From contig JAKCOZ010000015.1 in NCBI GenBank assembly GCA_022605955.1, forward strand, positions 10,545,287-10,609,286: DNA of 64,000 nt, written 5' to 3'. The notes beneath the pieces are model-generated. The model had not been told where the DNA came from and searched no databases. It saw only the letters and a program-made list of their open reading frames with translations. The DNA is from Rallus limicola. Taxonomy: Eukaryota > Chordata > Aves > Gruiformes > Rallidae. The position numbers and the translations under genes were made by a program. Shown piece by piece: positions 29,301 through 42,297 of the stretch (its first letter is position 1; each line of letters opens with the position of its first letter).

Positions 29301-30029
29301 TTGAATATTCACAAACTCATTAGCAGATGATAGAAGAAGACCCTGTGGCTTTCCAGACAATGGAAGGGTCTGGTACCAGCAGCGCATTTGCATCATGACA
29401 GAGGAACTGGGAACTGAGGGAGCACTGAGAGGGGAGTAGAAAATCCAAAAGGATTATTTTGAACTGGATCCCAGAAACAATGGGGTGTAGATAAGATATT
29501 GCAGGCAAGGCATGTCTTGGATCAAAGCTTTTCTGGTTAAATCAGGGGGCTGTGGGTCCTGGCCTGGATCCCACTAGCACCGCATAAGATGCCATCCTAT
29601 GACATGTGGGATCTCTTATTCCTGATACAGTTAAATCTACAAGACTATGTATCTGCTCTGATCAAGATGGGTCTAGCCCTCATCTCACCCTTCTACATGG
29701 GATGAGAAGGTAGGAAATTACATGCTGCACCTGGTGGGCTTCTGTGTCATGGGCAGCTGGGGAGGGTCCATGTTTGCTGTTGTCCATGGCCAGCAGTGAT
29801 TGTGGCCTGAAGGAATGGGTATGCAGTCCAGGCATTGGCATTTAAGAAAGGAGGTGGTGACAGGAAGATTTGCAGGCAGCAAATGTGGAAGGAGAGTTCA
29901 GGGACAAGGAAGATGGTGCAGTTGGTTCAGGTGCAAAAAGAAGGTCCTGGGGACAGGGTGGTGGGCACTGGGCCATATTTGAAAGTGTGCTTCTTGAATG
30001 GCTGTGGCTTTTTTTTTTTTCTTTGTTAG
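20370..30029. other. No recognisable gene
   Basis: Stops interrupt all frames and no family motif was seen. Contents: a 9-bp-stem inverted repeat (20659-20681), poly-T runs near 26903-26925 and 28762-28772, and a mildly GC-richer stretch at about 20,900-21,200 that produces overlapping open frames on both strands with no recognised product. Confidence 0.6.
20659..20681. repeat. Perfect inverted repeat, 9-bp stem with 5-nt loop
   Basis: CCTTCAACA and TGTTGAAGG are exact reverse complements around the loop CAAAA. It is a small hairpin, not much beyond chance for 64 kb. Confidence 0.85.
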
Positions 30030-30090
30030 CACATGTGGCAGGTTGGAACAGTTCAGAGCTGCATTTCCAACTGGGGGCTCTTGGTTGCAG
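30030..30090 (+). other. Candidate cryptic exon (splice-flanked interval)
   Basis: A run of about 12 T followed by CTTTGTTAG forms a strong acceptor (AG at 30028-30029). A 61-base interval follows and ends TTGCAG/GTGAAG, a good donor. No known protein motif is seen. It could be a lncRNA exon or a distal 5' UTR exon of the downstream plus-strand transporter, or chance. Confidence 0.2.
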
Positions 30091-33000
30091 GTGAAGATTC
30101 TCTTCTTGAGCAAGTTTCTGCAGGACCCATGTTCGGAGGTGGAAAAATAATCACCTTGGGCTAAAGCCAAGGAGTGGAGCAATGATAGCTGGGGTTTTAT
30201 TTCTGTTCCAAACACAGGTGTAGGGTTTGCAGGAGTCATTTAACCTTCCATTTTCCTTCACGTAAAACAGAATAATAACCTCTTCTTAACTAGGAGGATA
30301 TTTTAAGGCTTAATTCATTAGTAAAGCATTTTTGAGGTAAAAAGCTGCTGGTGGAGAGGTAGAAAACAAAAGCAATGCTCACAGAGCTGGGAGTTCTGTC
30401 TTTGACTTTTAACTCTACCCCAAAGGACATCCACGTTTTGGCATCTGAACTTCTGTTCTACAATGTTTGTGCAAGTGTTGTTTGCTGTTTTCCTGGTTAA
30501 ACTCATGTGACAAGGTCAGATGGCTTCTTGTCTGATCCAGAAATGTCAGGCTGACTTTGACAGCAAACTGCAGTGGGGCCCAGCCATGGACATCAGGTGC
30601 TTTGCCACAGACTTCCCCACTTTGTAAGCAATGTGCTTATGAATGACGCAGCTAGGTCTGGATTTGGGGCTGACAGTTCAGTTGACAGAGAGTTCAAAAC
30701 ACTGAGGAAAAGAAAAACAGAGCAACTCCTTTACAGCAATTAGGGTAACGATTTACCCGCTTCCCCTGTGAATCTCGTATGTCGGAAAAATTCCCAGAAC
30801 ATGTGCTGTGTGATTTGCAAGAATGCTACACACTTCTCTTTCCTCTGGTTTCCAATGCAGAATCAAGTCACTAATTTATTTACTGATAGGCTGACTTTGA
30901 GCAAGAATCTACAAGGAGGAGACATAAAACAGGACAGTGACTTTCACAAACTGGCATGATGCAGGGAAATCTTAAACCTTTTTCTGTTAAAATCATCATT
31001 TTTGGTGTTCATCAGGGTCCTCAGGGTCCAATGTTCTGCAGCATTGTGGGGAAGAAAAAGTAAGGTTAATCTAGTTTACAGTGTGCACTTTGATTTGTGT
31101 ACCTTGCAATGTTATGTTCACCGTATTCAGGGTGCTCACAGATGGCTATCGTCTCCCAGCTATGGTAACAGCTTCAAGTACCAAGTAGGCACTGTTGTGT
31201 GTTCAGTAGTCAGTGTGCTTCCAGGCTGATAACTTCAATAGATAGGAGAAAAAAACCCCTAAGCCTGCAAGGAAGTGCTTTTGTTCCTATTATCTAAATG
31301 GGAGAGAGAGGCACAAAAATGTTGTGGCTTGCTTAGGGTTGTGCTGGATGTATGTGGCAGAGCTGCACTGTAACCTAGACCCCTGGGACCTAGCATTTTA
31401 ACTCAGACACTGAACCATATTTGTTCTTCTCTGAGGCCTCAGCAGTGGCTGATGGTTTTAAATTGTTATTTAAATGGGCTGATTAAATTCCAGCTACGAG
31501 GATCTGTTTTGCTGTTAGTAGAGCTGGTGAGTGGTTCTCTGGGATTCCTCTCCTCTTGCCACATCCTCCCCCCCAGGTTTGCTGTGTGCAGTTATGTATC
31601 CCTTAAGTTTTCCTTGAAAACTCAGATTCATTCAGTTCCATGAATGCACGACTCACAGCGGAGCTGACGCATTTCATTAAGCTCAGCACATTGCATAGAG
31701 GCTTGGCAAAGGGTCCTCAGGCTTTATTCAACCCAGACACACCGTGTGACCAGCTGTCACAGATTGTGTTGTAAAATTAGAATAAAACCATAAAACACAG
31801 TTGAGGGAAGGGAAAAAAATTGTCCTTCTCTGGAGACAGCACTTTGAGCTGTGACAAAAGCTTCACAGAGCATATTGGACAGACACACACAAAAGCTTTG
31901 TGTAAAACTCAGCTGGTTTCATTTTTCATGCTTGAACATTATACCATGGGTAGGTGCCACTGTACAAAGGATTCACCTTGTTTTAGCTTCAGCACAAAGT
32001 TCTGCTTTGACATTTGTGGTCCAGAGCGCACAGAGTTTTTTGTGGAACTATGTATCCTTTACACCAGGCTACAGGATTAAAAAGAACCTGTAACAACATT
32101 GCATCTTGCTGTGCTAAGAATGAAGAGTTGTGAGCACCTTTCCATAAATGAACTCAAACATGTTTGTATTCATTAGGTCTGCCAGGTTCTGGGTGAGGTA
32201 GACACACATATTGCATGTCCTGGTTTTGATGAGCTCTTTTTTCCCCCCACATTGCATGAGGCAACATGGTGTGGGATTTTTCATGATACAAGTGCATCTG
32301 GGTGAGTTTTTTGGAGGGCCCATCAGGGCTGTTAAGTGGCATAACCCCAAGCAGTGCAGAGCTATGATCTCTCCTCTTGATTCTGCATAAGAAATGGAGC
32401 CGGGTGTCCATGAGAGTGTGTTTAAGGCATGGGATGCTGCCATCAGGAGAGGGAGTCTGCACTGCAGGTGTTTCAGGCACATTTCAGGGGGAACACCAGG
32501 CAGGAATCAGCTAGTGTGTGAAGCTTGTTATATCTGATGAGACAGCTGACGAATCATTATGGGATCGAGCTCTAGGAGATTCTACTGCATTTGAGGGCTC
32601 ACTTGGAGGCACTGAGGGATTGATTTGTTGAGTATCTGTGTTTTCTCTTGACGTCAGATGAAGATATTGATTGTCTGAAAGACGACTCCTCAGACTAGTG
32701 GATATGAGGAAACTGTGGCATAAGCAAATTCACCACAGACAGCAAGTGAGTAAGAGAGCTGGGACAAAACTCCTATTTCTGGACTTCACTGTTGCAGTTT
32801 AATGACCAGGTGTCATTTTTTATTGTCACTGTTAGGTAATTGGATGATGTGTAAGAAGGCCATAACTTTGGTAGAAAAATCATTGGAGACCTCAAGGCAC
32901 TGATAGATGACTACTCTAGATGCTAACAAAATTAGTTAATCAACAGTGATGAAATTATATCATCATCCAGTAAGTGAAGCATGCAGCACTGCAACGGGAA

Positions 33001-35175
33001 TCTGTCCAACGCCTGCTGTTTACCTTGATTCATGCCAATTTATAAAATGGGTTAAGCTATTTCTGTTCCAGCATAGTGTTCTCCATGTGGGAGAAAGCTT
33101 GCCTAATGAAATGCTTCCAAGTGAAAAAATTCTGTTCCGAGACCCATTAATCTCTTTCCTCTGCGATAAGGAGGTGTGGTTCTGTGTACATGCTGAATCC
33201 TGACCCCTGCAGAGCAGGGATGGTAGCAAAAGTGTATACGGTGTGGAAACCAAATGTATGTTCAGTTCTCATTCGTTTGTCTTTAAGAATCACAAAGAAC
33301 CTTGGATGAGAGAACAGCTCCTTGAGGATGTTCACAGACACGATGACTTTTCCATGCAATGATAATGGTTGCATAAATCTCTTAAAATCCGGTCAGTATG
33401 TTGGTAAGGCAGAAAGATGAAGCTGCTGAGGTGCATCAGCACAGTAAGTGAAACTTTGTGTTCAGGACTGTTCTCTGTTGGACTGTCACATCAGGTCCCT
33501 GTTCTGGATACTGGCACAGCCCTAGTACTGCAGATGGAAACCCCTCACGTGCTTTATGGTTATGCTCTGGGATGAATGGATTTAGGCCTGGAAAAGGCCA
33601 GGCAGCTCATTTTCTGTAGACATCCTGTATTTTATTCTTCCTAAGGATAGTACAGATGCTTTGAGTCTGATTTACCACAGAGCTTATTAGGTTAATCCTG
33701 CATGATTTTCTGTGTGGGAACAGATGTGGCTTTTTACAATACATAGACAGAGATCCCACTTGCAGCACTGTTTTGCTCAAGTGCATGTAAACCCACCACC
33801 ACCTCTTCTGATATTGGGAAAAAGTAGGCTTGTACCTGGATCCAAAGAGAACATCTGAATACGAATGGTAATATGAGGACAAATAAATTATATAATTCAT
33901 AAGGATGTGGTAATGTTCAGCATCTCATAGGATTTAACCCTCAGGAATATATAGCATTTCCCCTTATTTATATTTGGCTTCTATCATTTTGCAACATATG
34001 ATTTAATTGTGGGGTTTTTTTAAATAAAGGCTATATTAAATTACTTTTATAAGAATAAATATCAGGTACATCCCTTCTGCAAGATATAAGGCACAGCAAC
34101 ACACTCAAAGACACTTTTCCCCGAGGAGCTATGGGATTTCATAGCTGTGTTGGTTTGGTTTTGTGGGGATTTTTTCCCCCTCCTTATTCCAGTTGGGGAT
34201 CTGAGGAACAAGGCTGTTTGTCAGGCACTGTTTTTGTCTAAAGTGGAATGTGACCAGCCTTCTCAATGAACAGCTTTTAAATAGGCTGCCTGGGGGATCG
34301 TACAGCAAACTTGCTCTCACTGCAATAGTAAAAGAGTGGCTCTGATATAGCTGGGCTGGCAAGGCAGATACACAGGAGCAAAAGCCTCTTGAGGGAGTGA
34401 AGCCAGCTGGAGTGTCCTCTTGACTGAGCAAATAGTAAAGGAAGTCCTTATTCTGCTGGGAAGAAGTTGTGGGATTGGCTTTACTCCCAGCCTCTGGCAA
34501 GAGGGACGTGTCCATGGCAGGGAGAGGGTTTTGTCCCTGAACACTGTGTGATACGGCTACACTTTGTCCTCAGGACTAGGGCTTTTTCAGCAGACTAGGG
34601 GAGACAGACTTGAAGTGAGTGCAAATTGCTAAAATTGCTTCAGTGGCAATGTGATCCAGGCTCCAAACCTGAGGAGGGTGGATGTACCTTTATGCTGCTT
34701 TTGCTTCTCTCCTTTGCTTATTTACTCTCCCAGCCTTCGCAGAAAAGCCTTCAGGCTCATGTCTTACTGTCCGCTTTCTGCTCTTCATTTTTCCAGGCAG
34801 GCTTTTGTATTAATTCTGATATTGTTAAGTGGTTATTGTCATCCTCTGCCTTGCTATTAGGTATTTTTAAGTGCATAAAAGTGCCTGCCTGCTGCATGCA
34901 GTATTGCATCATATGTAGATTTGGGTGTTTTGTTTGCACTTTCTGAAACATCTTCTCTGAAAAATGAGCAGATGCATTTTTCCTTTTAAACAAATAATGC
35001 CCGAAAGATAAAAGGAAAATGCTAGTGCTTCTGTTCCCTTGGGGATTTTATATCCTGAAGGGCCCCTCACCAAATAAACTACTACTAGGCTGGGTAGGAG
35101 GGTTGGATCTTCAAAAATGTGATGGCTTAGGCCTTTTTAATGCAAATCTGTGTTTCTGGGAACTCATTTGACAGA

Positions 35176-35195
35176 AAGAGCTCATATGAGCTCTT
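35176..35195. repeat. Perfect 20-bp palindrome
   Basis: AAGAGCTCATATGAGCTCTT is self-complementary over all 20 bases, with a central CATATG E-box flanked by two GAGCTC hexamers. It could be a dimeric factor site or a cruciform-prone spot. Confidence 0.9.
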
Positions 35196-38100
35196 AAAGT
35201 GCATGCAGTTTTTAAAATCTGTTAATTTGAAGACTGGCTTAGGGTTGGCAATTGGCTGTGGATATGACAGTCATCATGTTTTCCGTTATAATGGCTATTT
35301 TCTTCAGACAGGAAAAAAAAAAAATCTTCTGTTAAGCAGGGATACAACAGACTCCATCTAGTACATGTGAATTTACTGATTTCTAAGGGATTTCAAAACG
35401 GGGTTGCTTTCTGATGTGAGAATTATCATTAGCATTAAGAAACACTGAAGATTAAATTCTGCTCTCAATAAATTCAAGGTTTAGCTATAGAGGTTGATAG
35501 ATTATATTTGACTTATCAATTGCTGCCTAGGTAATCATCCCACTAGGCAAAAATCAGAGGCATAAAAGCATTTGCACAGGCCTGATGCTGGGAGTAAGGT
35601 ATCTCTAGATATCCCTGCAAATACCCCTGTAGCCCCCTAAGATGAACACAAATCAAGGTAGGGCAAATGCATGGGAATCCATGAGCTACAGCCATCGTTT
35701 AGCTTATTGTTTCTGTACTTCAGCCTTCACTTCTGCAATCTGGGAGCAAGTAGCTCTACACTTCTCAGAACTGTTGTCAAATTTCATGGATGAGAATTTA
35801 TAGAACCATTTGAGGTCCTCTAGCTGTGGGGTTGACATATTATTAGAGTCAGATCTGGGCCAGATACTGAGTTCATGCATGGACCCTGGGGACTGTGGCT
35901 TGACTTAGATGCTGTAGGTAAATTTAAATCCACGCCACAGTCACTACGTCTGCAGAGAATGGCTGTTTTCCTTTTAATCTGCTGTTCTTCAATGGTTTTC
36001 CAGCCTTTGTAGCACGTCTTTGTGAAATGAATTTTCCTCATTCAAAAGCAGCAGTGTTTTATTTTTGTTTTAGCTGTGCTTGGGAATGCAGAGCAATTCA
36101 ATCAAGAGGAAAATACACCATGAAAAGCTCTGAAAGCCCTGAGGTCAAGGATCTGAAGTTACCCACAATATTAATGACAAACCAGTGGCTGCACCATGGC
36201 AACGGACAGAAGAATATGTGGCGTGGAAACCATAAGTAGTGTGGGGCTTTGAAAGAGCACAACCGGGAGAAAAATGGAAATTACATGATGTTCTTTCTGT
36301 TCTGTGCTAGGACAGCCATGTACAGTCTAATCCTTAGTGTTGGTGAGTCCAAGATTTTCAAGAGGGCCCTGTAAGAAACAGAGAAAGGGGCTGGAACTGG
36401 AATTAGACTGCTTAAAAGTTTTATTTAGAGGGGGAAAGGTTTGGGTGGGATCAAGTTAGATGAAGTTACTTTTTAAAAAAAGGCTGCTGATGCTACGGGA
36501 TCTTCAAGCCTGGATTATCCTTTGGGGTTCCCAACTGGATCCAAGTGAGTCACACAAAAACCAAACATTGGTGGTGGACTTGATTAGAAATATGAACCTT
36601 AGCTCCTTTGCCAGCGTGGGGAATTAGTGGCAATAGAGTGTGCTGTGTTGACTTCAGAGGGTGTTGAGTTTCCTAATTAAGAAGTGACGGGATTGATTCC
36701 AAAAACGCCTCTAGATAGAATAGCTTGTTATTGTTACTTTTACAAAAAGGTTATGTTGCTGTGACCATCTCTGCTGGCTCGTGGTACATGAGACAATAAA
36801 CAGTTGAAGATATAGAGAGCTGAACTGTCCAGCTCTTGCATCACATAGCAGTGCTAGGGAACGTGCCGGGGGGAGATGGAACTTTCTTCTCTTGCTGAAC
36901 CTGGACAAAACTGCAGCTTCTATTCATGTAAATGTGGGAATCAGAAAAAGAAACCAAGTAGCCTCTCTAACAGTGGTTCTGCAGGAGTCCTGGTCTTGCT
37001 GTCACCTGCATTTTTACTAGCAGACAAGGCACTGATGGAAGAGCTCTATCTTGAACATGGAGTGCTCTTTTACCTTGCAGAAACCTGCTTCTGCTGACTG
37101 AGCAGTAGTTAGTCCACACCAATTTGTACTGGTTTAGTTCAGGCCTTGACAAACATTTGTCATTCAGCAGCAATGACTGCAGCAAGTTGTTGGCAGTGGT
37201 GGAACAGAGCTCTACAAACTAGCAATGATCCACATTACCATGGCTTGGCTGCCCTAATCTAGAGTAAGTGTGTTTTCTGCCATCATATTGCAATGTGTGC
37301 TGAACCTCTGCCTAATCTTCAGGTGGCATATGTTAGCCTTATGGCTTGAAATCAGTGCTGGCAGTTGCGACTTTATGTATTATTTTGCACAAATGCCTTT
37401 TTTTCTCTCTCTTATTTGTCTGTACAAGCACTTCAGCCATATAACTACCCATGGGGTTTTGCACACATGTGGGGTCTTTCTTTTTTTTTTATCGATCCTC
37501 TGCTTTTCAGAACACCAGTGATATAGATAGCTACTCAAAACCAGGTCATGGTAAACTGGATCATTGAACAACCCGCAGTTCTGTGTGGCTGTAACATCTG
37601 TTGCTGTAGTAGTGGCTGTGTACGGTTGCATCAGATGACCTAATTCTCTTTGTGTGAACAAGGAGTGCACTTGGGCAGGGAGAGGGCTGAGATTTGAGGA
37701 GAGGCCCATGCAGGAATGTCTCTACTGAATCTAGTTGGCTAGAGGAACTTGATTGCAACAACTCAATGAGAAGATAGAAAAGAAGCATAGAAGGCTTGGG
37801 GGGTGGTGGGGTGGAGAAGGAGGATTACTTGGAAAATGAAATGAGCAACAGAGGAGGGCAGCATGAGTTAGTACATGAAACATCAGTGAGGGAGTGGGCA
37901 AGGAAAGGAAAACCATCTGAAATCAGAGAAGGAGGTTTTTAAAATGAAAACCAAACTTCCCTGGATAAAGGCGAGAATTAGAGAACCAGTGAACTAGTTG
38001 CAATGAATGCTACAGAGGATTGCTTAGTGGCTAAAATATTCCCCTAAGACCCTTTTAATGGTGTGAAAGGCAGTTGTACAGGAAGCGCTGAATTTGGAAC

Positions 38101-39964
38101 AAGAGGGCTGTGCAGCTTCTGGGCACGCTGGTGTGCAGAGTCCTTTGAAGCACTCTGATCACTTGCGAAAAGCTGGGATTAAATGACAGAAGGGAACAGA
38201 AAGTTCAGCTGGGACATGTGGCTGAGAAATGTCACTGTGTTTTCTTTAGTCAGTTGGCATTTCTTTGGTAGCTTTTAGTTTCTTGTCCAGTGTATTGTTC
38301 AGTGTCTAATCAGCTGACCTTGAGTGTTGTACTTCTGAACATGAGCTGCATCTTTCCACACCTTCTAATGCTTGTGGTGCTGTAGCTCCAACCACACAGC
38401 AAGCAGAAATTAGATTTAACTGGCTAGTTGTGCATACTGCTATTTCCTGAAGGCATTCTGCTTTCCAAAATAATCTCTCCTGTACAACTTCAGTTAATTT
38501 TTAACTGCCTCCTTTGCATGGATCCTTTTCTACTCATAACTAGTTTAAATGTCTGATGTTGCTGTGAATAGACAGACATGGCAACGGAGAGTGAGTGGAA
38601 GAGTGATGTGTGTGCCTGTGCTGAGGGTAATCCAGACTTCAGTTTCTGTGCAATTGCTTTGTTGATTAGTATCTCCAGGGCAGGGGCATGCTCTGAGTTC
38701 CTTCTCCCTTTCTATGTCTGGCCAGAATGGGCTGGCAGCAGAGTGTAGTGCCATGGAAGACCTTCAGGAATTTGGCATCTGCCTTAGAGCAAATGAGCAG
38801 GAAAAGACTGATGGCCAGGTTTGGGACAGAAAAGAAGAGTTGTGTCTGCAGTTCACTGATGGAGGAACCTCTGTGGGTTTTCAGCTTTTGTTGCTTCCAA
38901 AAAATTTCTAACTAAGGGATCTCCTAGGAAAATTTGGTCCCATGCAGGGGAGCTGGTGTCAGAGGTAGTTAGAGAGGAGGAGTTGGGTCCATCCATGCAA
39001 GACTGGTCTCTGTGCCATTGAACATGGTCAATGTGATGGATGTCCCTATCCTTCCCTATCCTTTGGACATCCTTAAGATAATCTTAAGCTCTTTGAGGGG
39101 TACTTGGACGTTTGTGCAAAGCTGGGAATTGTACAAGCAGCTGGTTACCTTGAAGGCTAAATGTAATGCTGATGCACTGGAGGGAGGAAGGTAGCGGTAA
39201 TGAATCCCTCCTCATCTTGTGTGAATTTAGACAGTTGTAGCAGGCAAAGTGGGGAGGAGGTTTGTGCAGAAGCTTTCTCCTCTTGTGCTAGTGCTTTCTC
39301 TGAGGGATATTTTGCTGGTCAAACCACATAAAGAAAACTCTGAGCTACGCTCTCCTCAAAAATGCCCAGGTGTTTCACTTGGACCAAGGAGCTACAAATC
39401 TGGCTCTCCCTGGCTGCTATCCTGAATCCCCTCCGTAATGCCATGATATTTTTCAAGGTGGTTGTGTGGTTCTGGAGCCACAGGTGCCTTTAAGTACAAC
39501 TCCTCGCACAGTGACTTTTGCATAACTTGCAGTGGGGGTCTGTGGGGCGCTGAAAGCTTCTCTGTGACTTCACATCTGTCTGTAAGTAAGCCATGAGGGG
39601 TTAAGCCTGCTATCACTGCACACACAGCCTGGTGCCAACACACACTAGAGCAGCAAGACCCCAGTGGAGCTGCTATCCTTGCCTGGGTGATGTATTCCCA
39701 GGCTTGCAGAGTAATGTGATGTGTCTTGTGGGTTTTGGCTGTGCAAAACTTTTAGTATGCAAAGGAAGTTTGGCCACTGTTCCTCCAGCTGTTCATAAAG
39801 CGATACGTGTCAGTGGTAACCCTGCGTGTAGTATCAGAAACAGCAGGTACAGATGGAAAATCACCAAAGTGCAAGTAGTACTGACGTGCTCAATGCCTGA
39901 CATAAGATTCCTCAGAAAAGATCCTGAGGAATCTGGGAACCGTGGCACATGATGGATTATTTCT

Positions 39965-40115
39965 GGTTTGGCCCGTCTCCTCCGTTCAGCTTATTTCTGT
40001 CAGTCTCTGCTCTTCTTGACAGCTGGAAGGTTGTGGAAACGCAGCTCGTCTCTCGCTGCCTTTACTATTCCTGCTCTGGCAACCGGCTGGCGTGAGCCTG
40101 AGTGTGACACACGCG
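39965..40115. promoter_or_regulatory. Small CpG-enriched patch
   Basis: About ten CpG dinucleotides fall in about 150 bases, well above the surrounding density, including GGCAACCGGCTGGCGTGAGC. It is too small for a standard CpG island. It may be an enhancer or a decayed promoter; this rests on composition only. Confidence 0.2.
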
Positions 40116-42065
40116 AATGTTGATCAGATGTCCTAAGGTGACAAAGTCCTGTAGCACAGTCTGCTCTGTTCTTTCCAGCAAGGCTGCAAAAAATAATCGC
40201 ACATGTTTGCTGGAAGCAAAGACATGCTAAAACTCTAGTCGTTATGTTCCTTCAGAGTTTGTAAGTAATTAGGTACCAAGAAAAACAGCTCACTGTGGGC
40301 TATAGAGAAGAGGCAGGTTTAAAACCCATTGCTACCTTCTGATCCCTGCTAATAAAACCTGCAACGGCTGCTTCCAGGTCTTGCTAGCTCACTGAGGGGT
40401 ATATTCTGAGCTCTCCCATCACAGTTTTTCCGCTGACCCTGTTGTTGCAGAATCAGATGTTAGCAGCCTGCCTGGGCAGCGTTGGGTAGGACAAATTGTG
40501 AAGCATGGAGTCTCCTGCACGCCAAGCCCTCTGCAAGGCTCTCAGCAGTGTTAGTGTGGGATGAGACACAGGGAGAGGTATTGTTCTGTGTAATTGCAAG
40601 CTGAGGACGAGGCCTGCTCCATGCTCCTCAGTGCTGACAGTGTGATTCAGGATATTCAGTACCTGGGTACACAGTACCTTGCTCAGATCTGATGTGAGAG
40701 TTTTTTGATCCAGGCTTGGGTAATCCTGCTTTAGTGTGGGAGGGATGGTGTACACAGCTTCTTTTCTTTCAGCCTGTTTCCAAAAGACTCAAGGAACAAT
40801 GCTACAAACTCCATTAACTTCTTGTTATTTCCCTGTGGGATGTCTAACAGCAGGAAGTAACCTGTCCAAACCTTAAGTACGGATTCAAAAGAAGCAGAGC
40901 CTAAGCAAAGCTGCTGGATAGTTCTGTGTCTATAAAGGGTAAAAGAACTGGGCTGAAGCCAAGTTTGTAGTGGCATTTCCACTCTGGGTACAAGTTTTCT
41001 TTGAGAGTCTTATGTTTATATTATATGCTTGTGGATAGACTCACACATGTTGCGCAGCAATATGTTACTGAGTGGCTGTTTTGTATAGTTAATGTTGTTG
41101 TCGATATTCACTGGTCCACTGTAATAATATTGAACTCTCGTTTCACTCTGCTGAATAATTTATTTCAAAATCTAGGGTTCAGTGAAAGACTCAGCCCTGC
41201 TTTGGGCTCAGTCTCTGCAGGGTGGTGCTTTTCAAGTAGAGACCTCAGGGGAATAATGGCATTGCTGGCAAGGGCAATTTCACCCTGAGGATTGTTTGAA
41301 TCTCACCCACGCAGATGGAAGGAGCAGAGCAAAGTGGCTTCCTGCTTTGGAAAGGGAGAGGAGGTCACTGCAGAGACCACTATTTTCTGGGCACAGGGGC
41401 CAGATTTGCTGTGTTAGTGACTCTGCTCTCATAACATGTGAGACCTCCTAGCTATGCAGAGGAGGCAAGAGGAGCTGTTAGCTCTTGCAACAGTTCCAAA
41501 AAAAGAGCGAAAGTCCCGTACTGCTTGTTCACGGCCTTCCTGGTGTTTGCACAGGGGAAGTCTAATGCCATTCCCCTGCCATATTGTTTCCCATGAGTAT
41601 CTGCCAAAGAATGCCTGATGCAAAAAATAAACCGTGGCAAGTACCGTCTGTTTCCATTACTGTATGAGGAACGACTGGCTTATGTAACGTGCAGCATGGA
41701 GCCATTGCCGAGATCAAATATAAATATTGCTCTATTGTGGAATGTACTGGGAGCATAGTTGACATTTTTGTGGCTGATGAAAAATCAAAGCTCATTATCA
41801 CTCACCCTCTCTGTGAGGGTTTGTGTGGGGGTCTGTCTATTTCTGTATATTAAAGGCTCTGGGTCGAATCCTGATATTCCGAGTCTATTTTTACTGGGTT
41901 GCTACTCAGGCAAAACTTTCATTGACACTAATTGGAAAGCTGCCTAAGTAAAGGGCGCTGAGGGAATTGAGAAGCTGGCTGTAACTCAGCTTGATTTTTA
42001 CTAAAAATCCCTTTCTTGAGATTTTTCATGATATTATATATACTTGCTAACACAAGTTTAAAGCC

Positions 42066-42081
42066 AGTGCAAATTTGCACT
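42066..42081. repeat. Perfect 16-bp palindrome with paired TGCAAAT half-sites
   Basis: AGTGCAAATTTGCACT is fully self-complementary and contains TGCAAAT and ATTTGCA, each seven of eight bases of the POU octamer, in inverted overlap. An outer CCAGTG (42064-42069) and a later CACTGG extend the pairing potential, and a GAACCA/TGGTTC inverted pair follows. Factor binding is inferred. Confidence 0.85.
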
Positions 42082-42254
42082 GTACCACTGGAACCAAACA
42101 CTGGTTCTATGAAACTGGGATTTTTTTTTTTTGTTCTGAGTATGGGATAAGTGTCCTTTCCCCATGAAAGGGCGGGGGTCTGTGGGTGAAGCTAGACAGA
42201 TGGCAGTGGAGCTCTGCTGACTTGCATTGGCTGTAGGTCTGGCATGTGGAATAT

Positions 42255-42297
42255 TTCTCTTTTTTCTTTCTTTTTTTATTTTTTTTTATTTTTCTCC
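42255..42297. repeat. Pyrimidine/T-rich low-complexity tract
   Basis: About 43 bases are almost entirely T, with scattered C and A. No AG close downstream makes a convincing acceptor. Confidence 0.8.

Noticed and set aside
41861..41871. GGGTCGAATCC, resembling a tRNA B box
   Set aside because: No A box upstream and no acceptor stem or cloverleaf around it.
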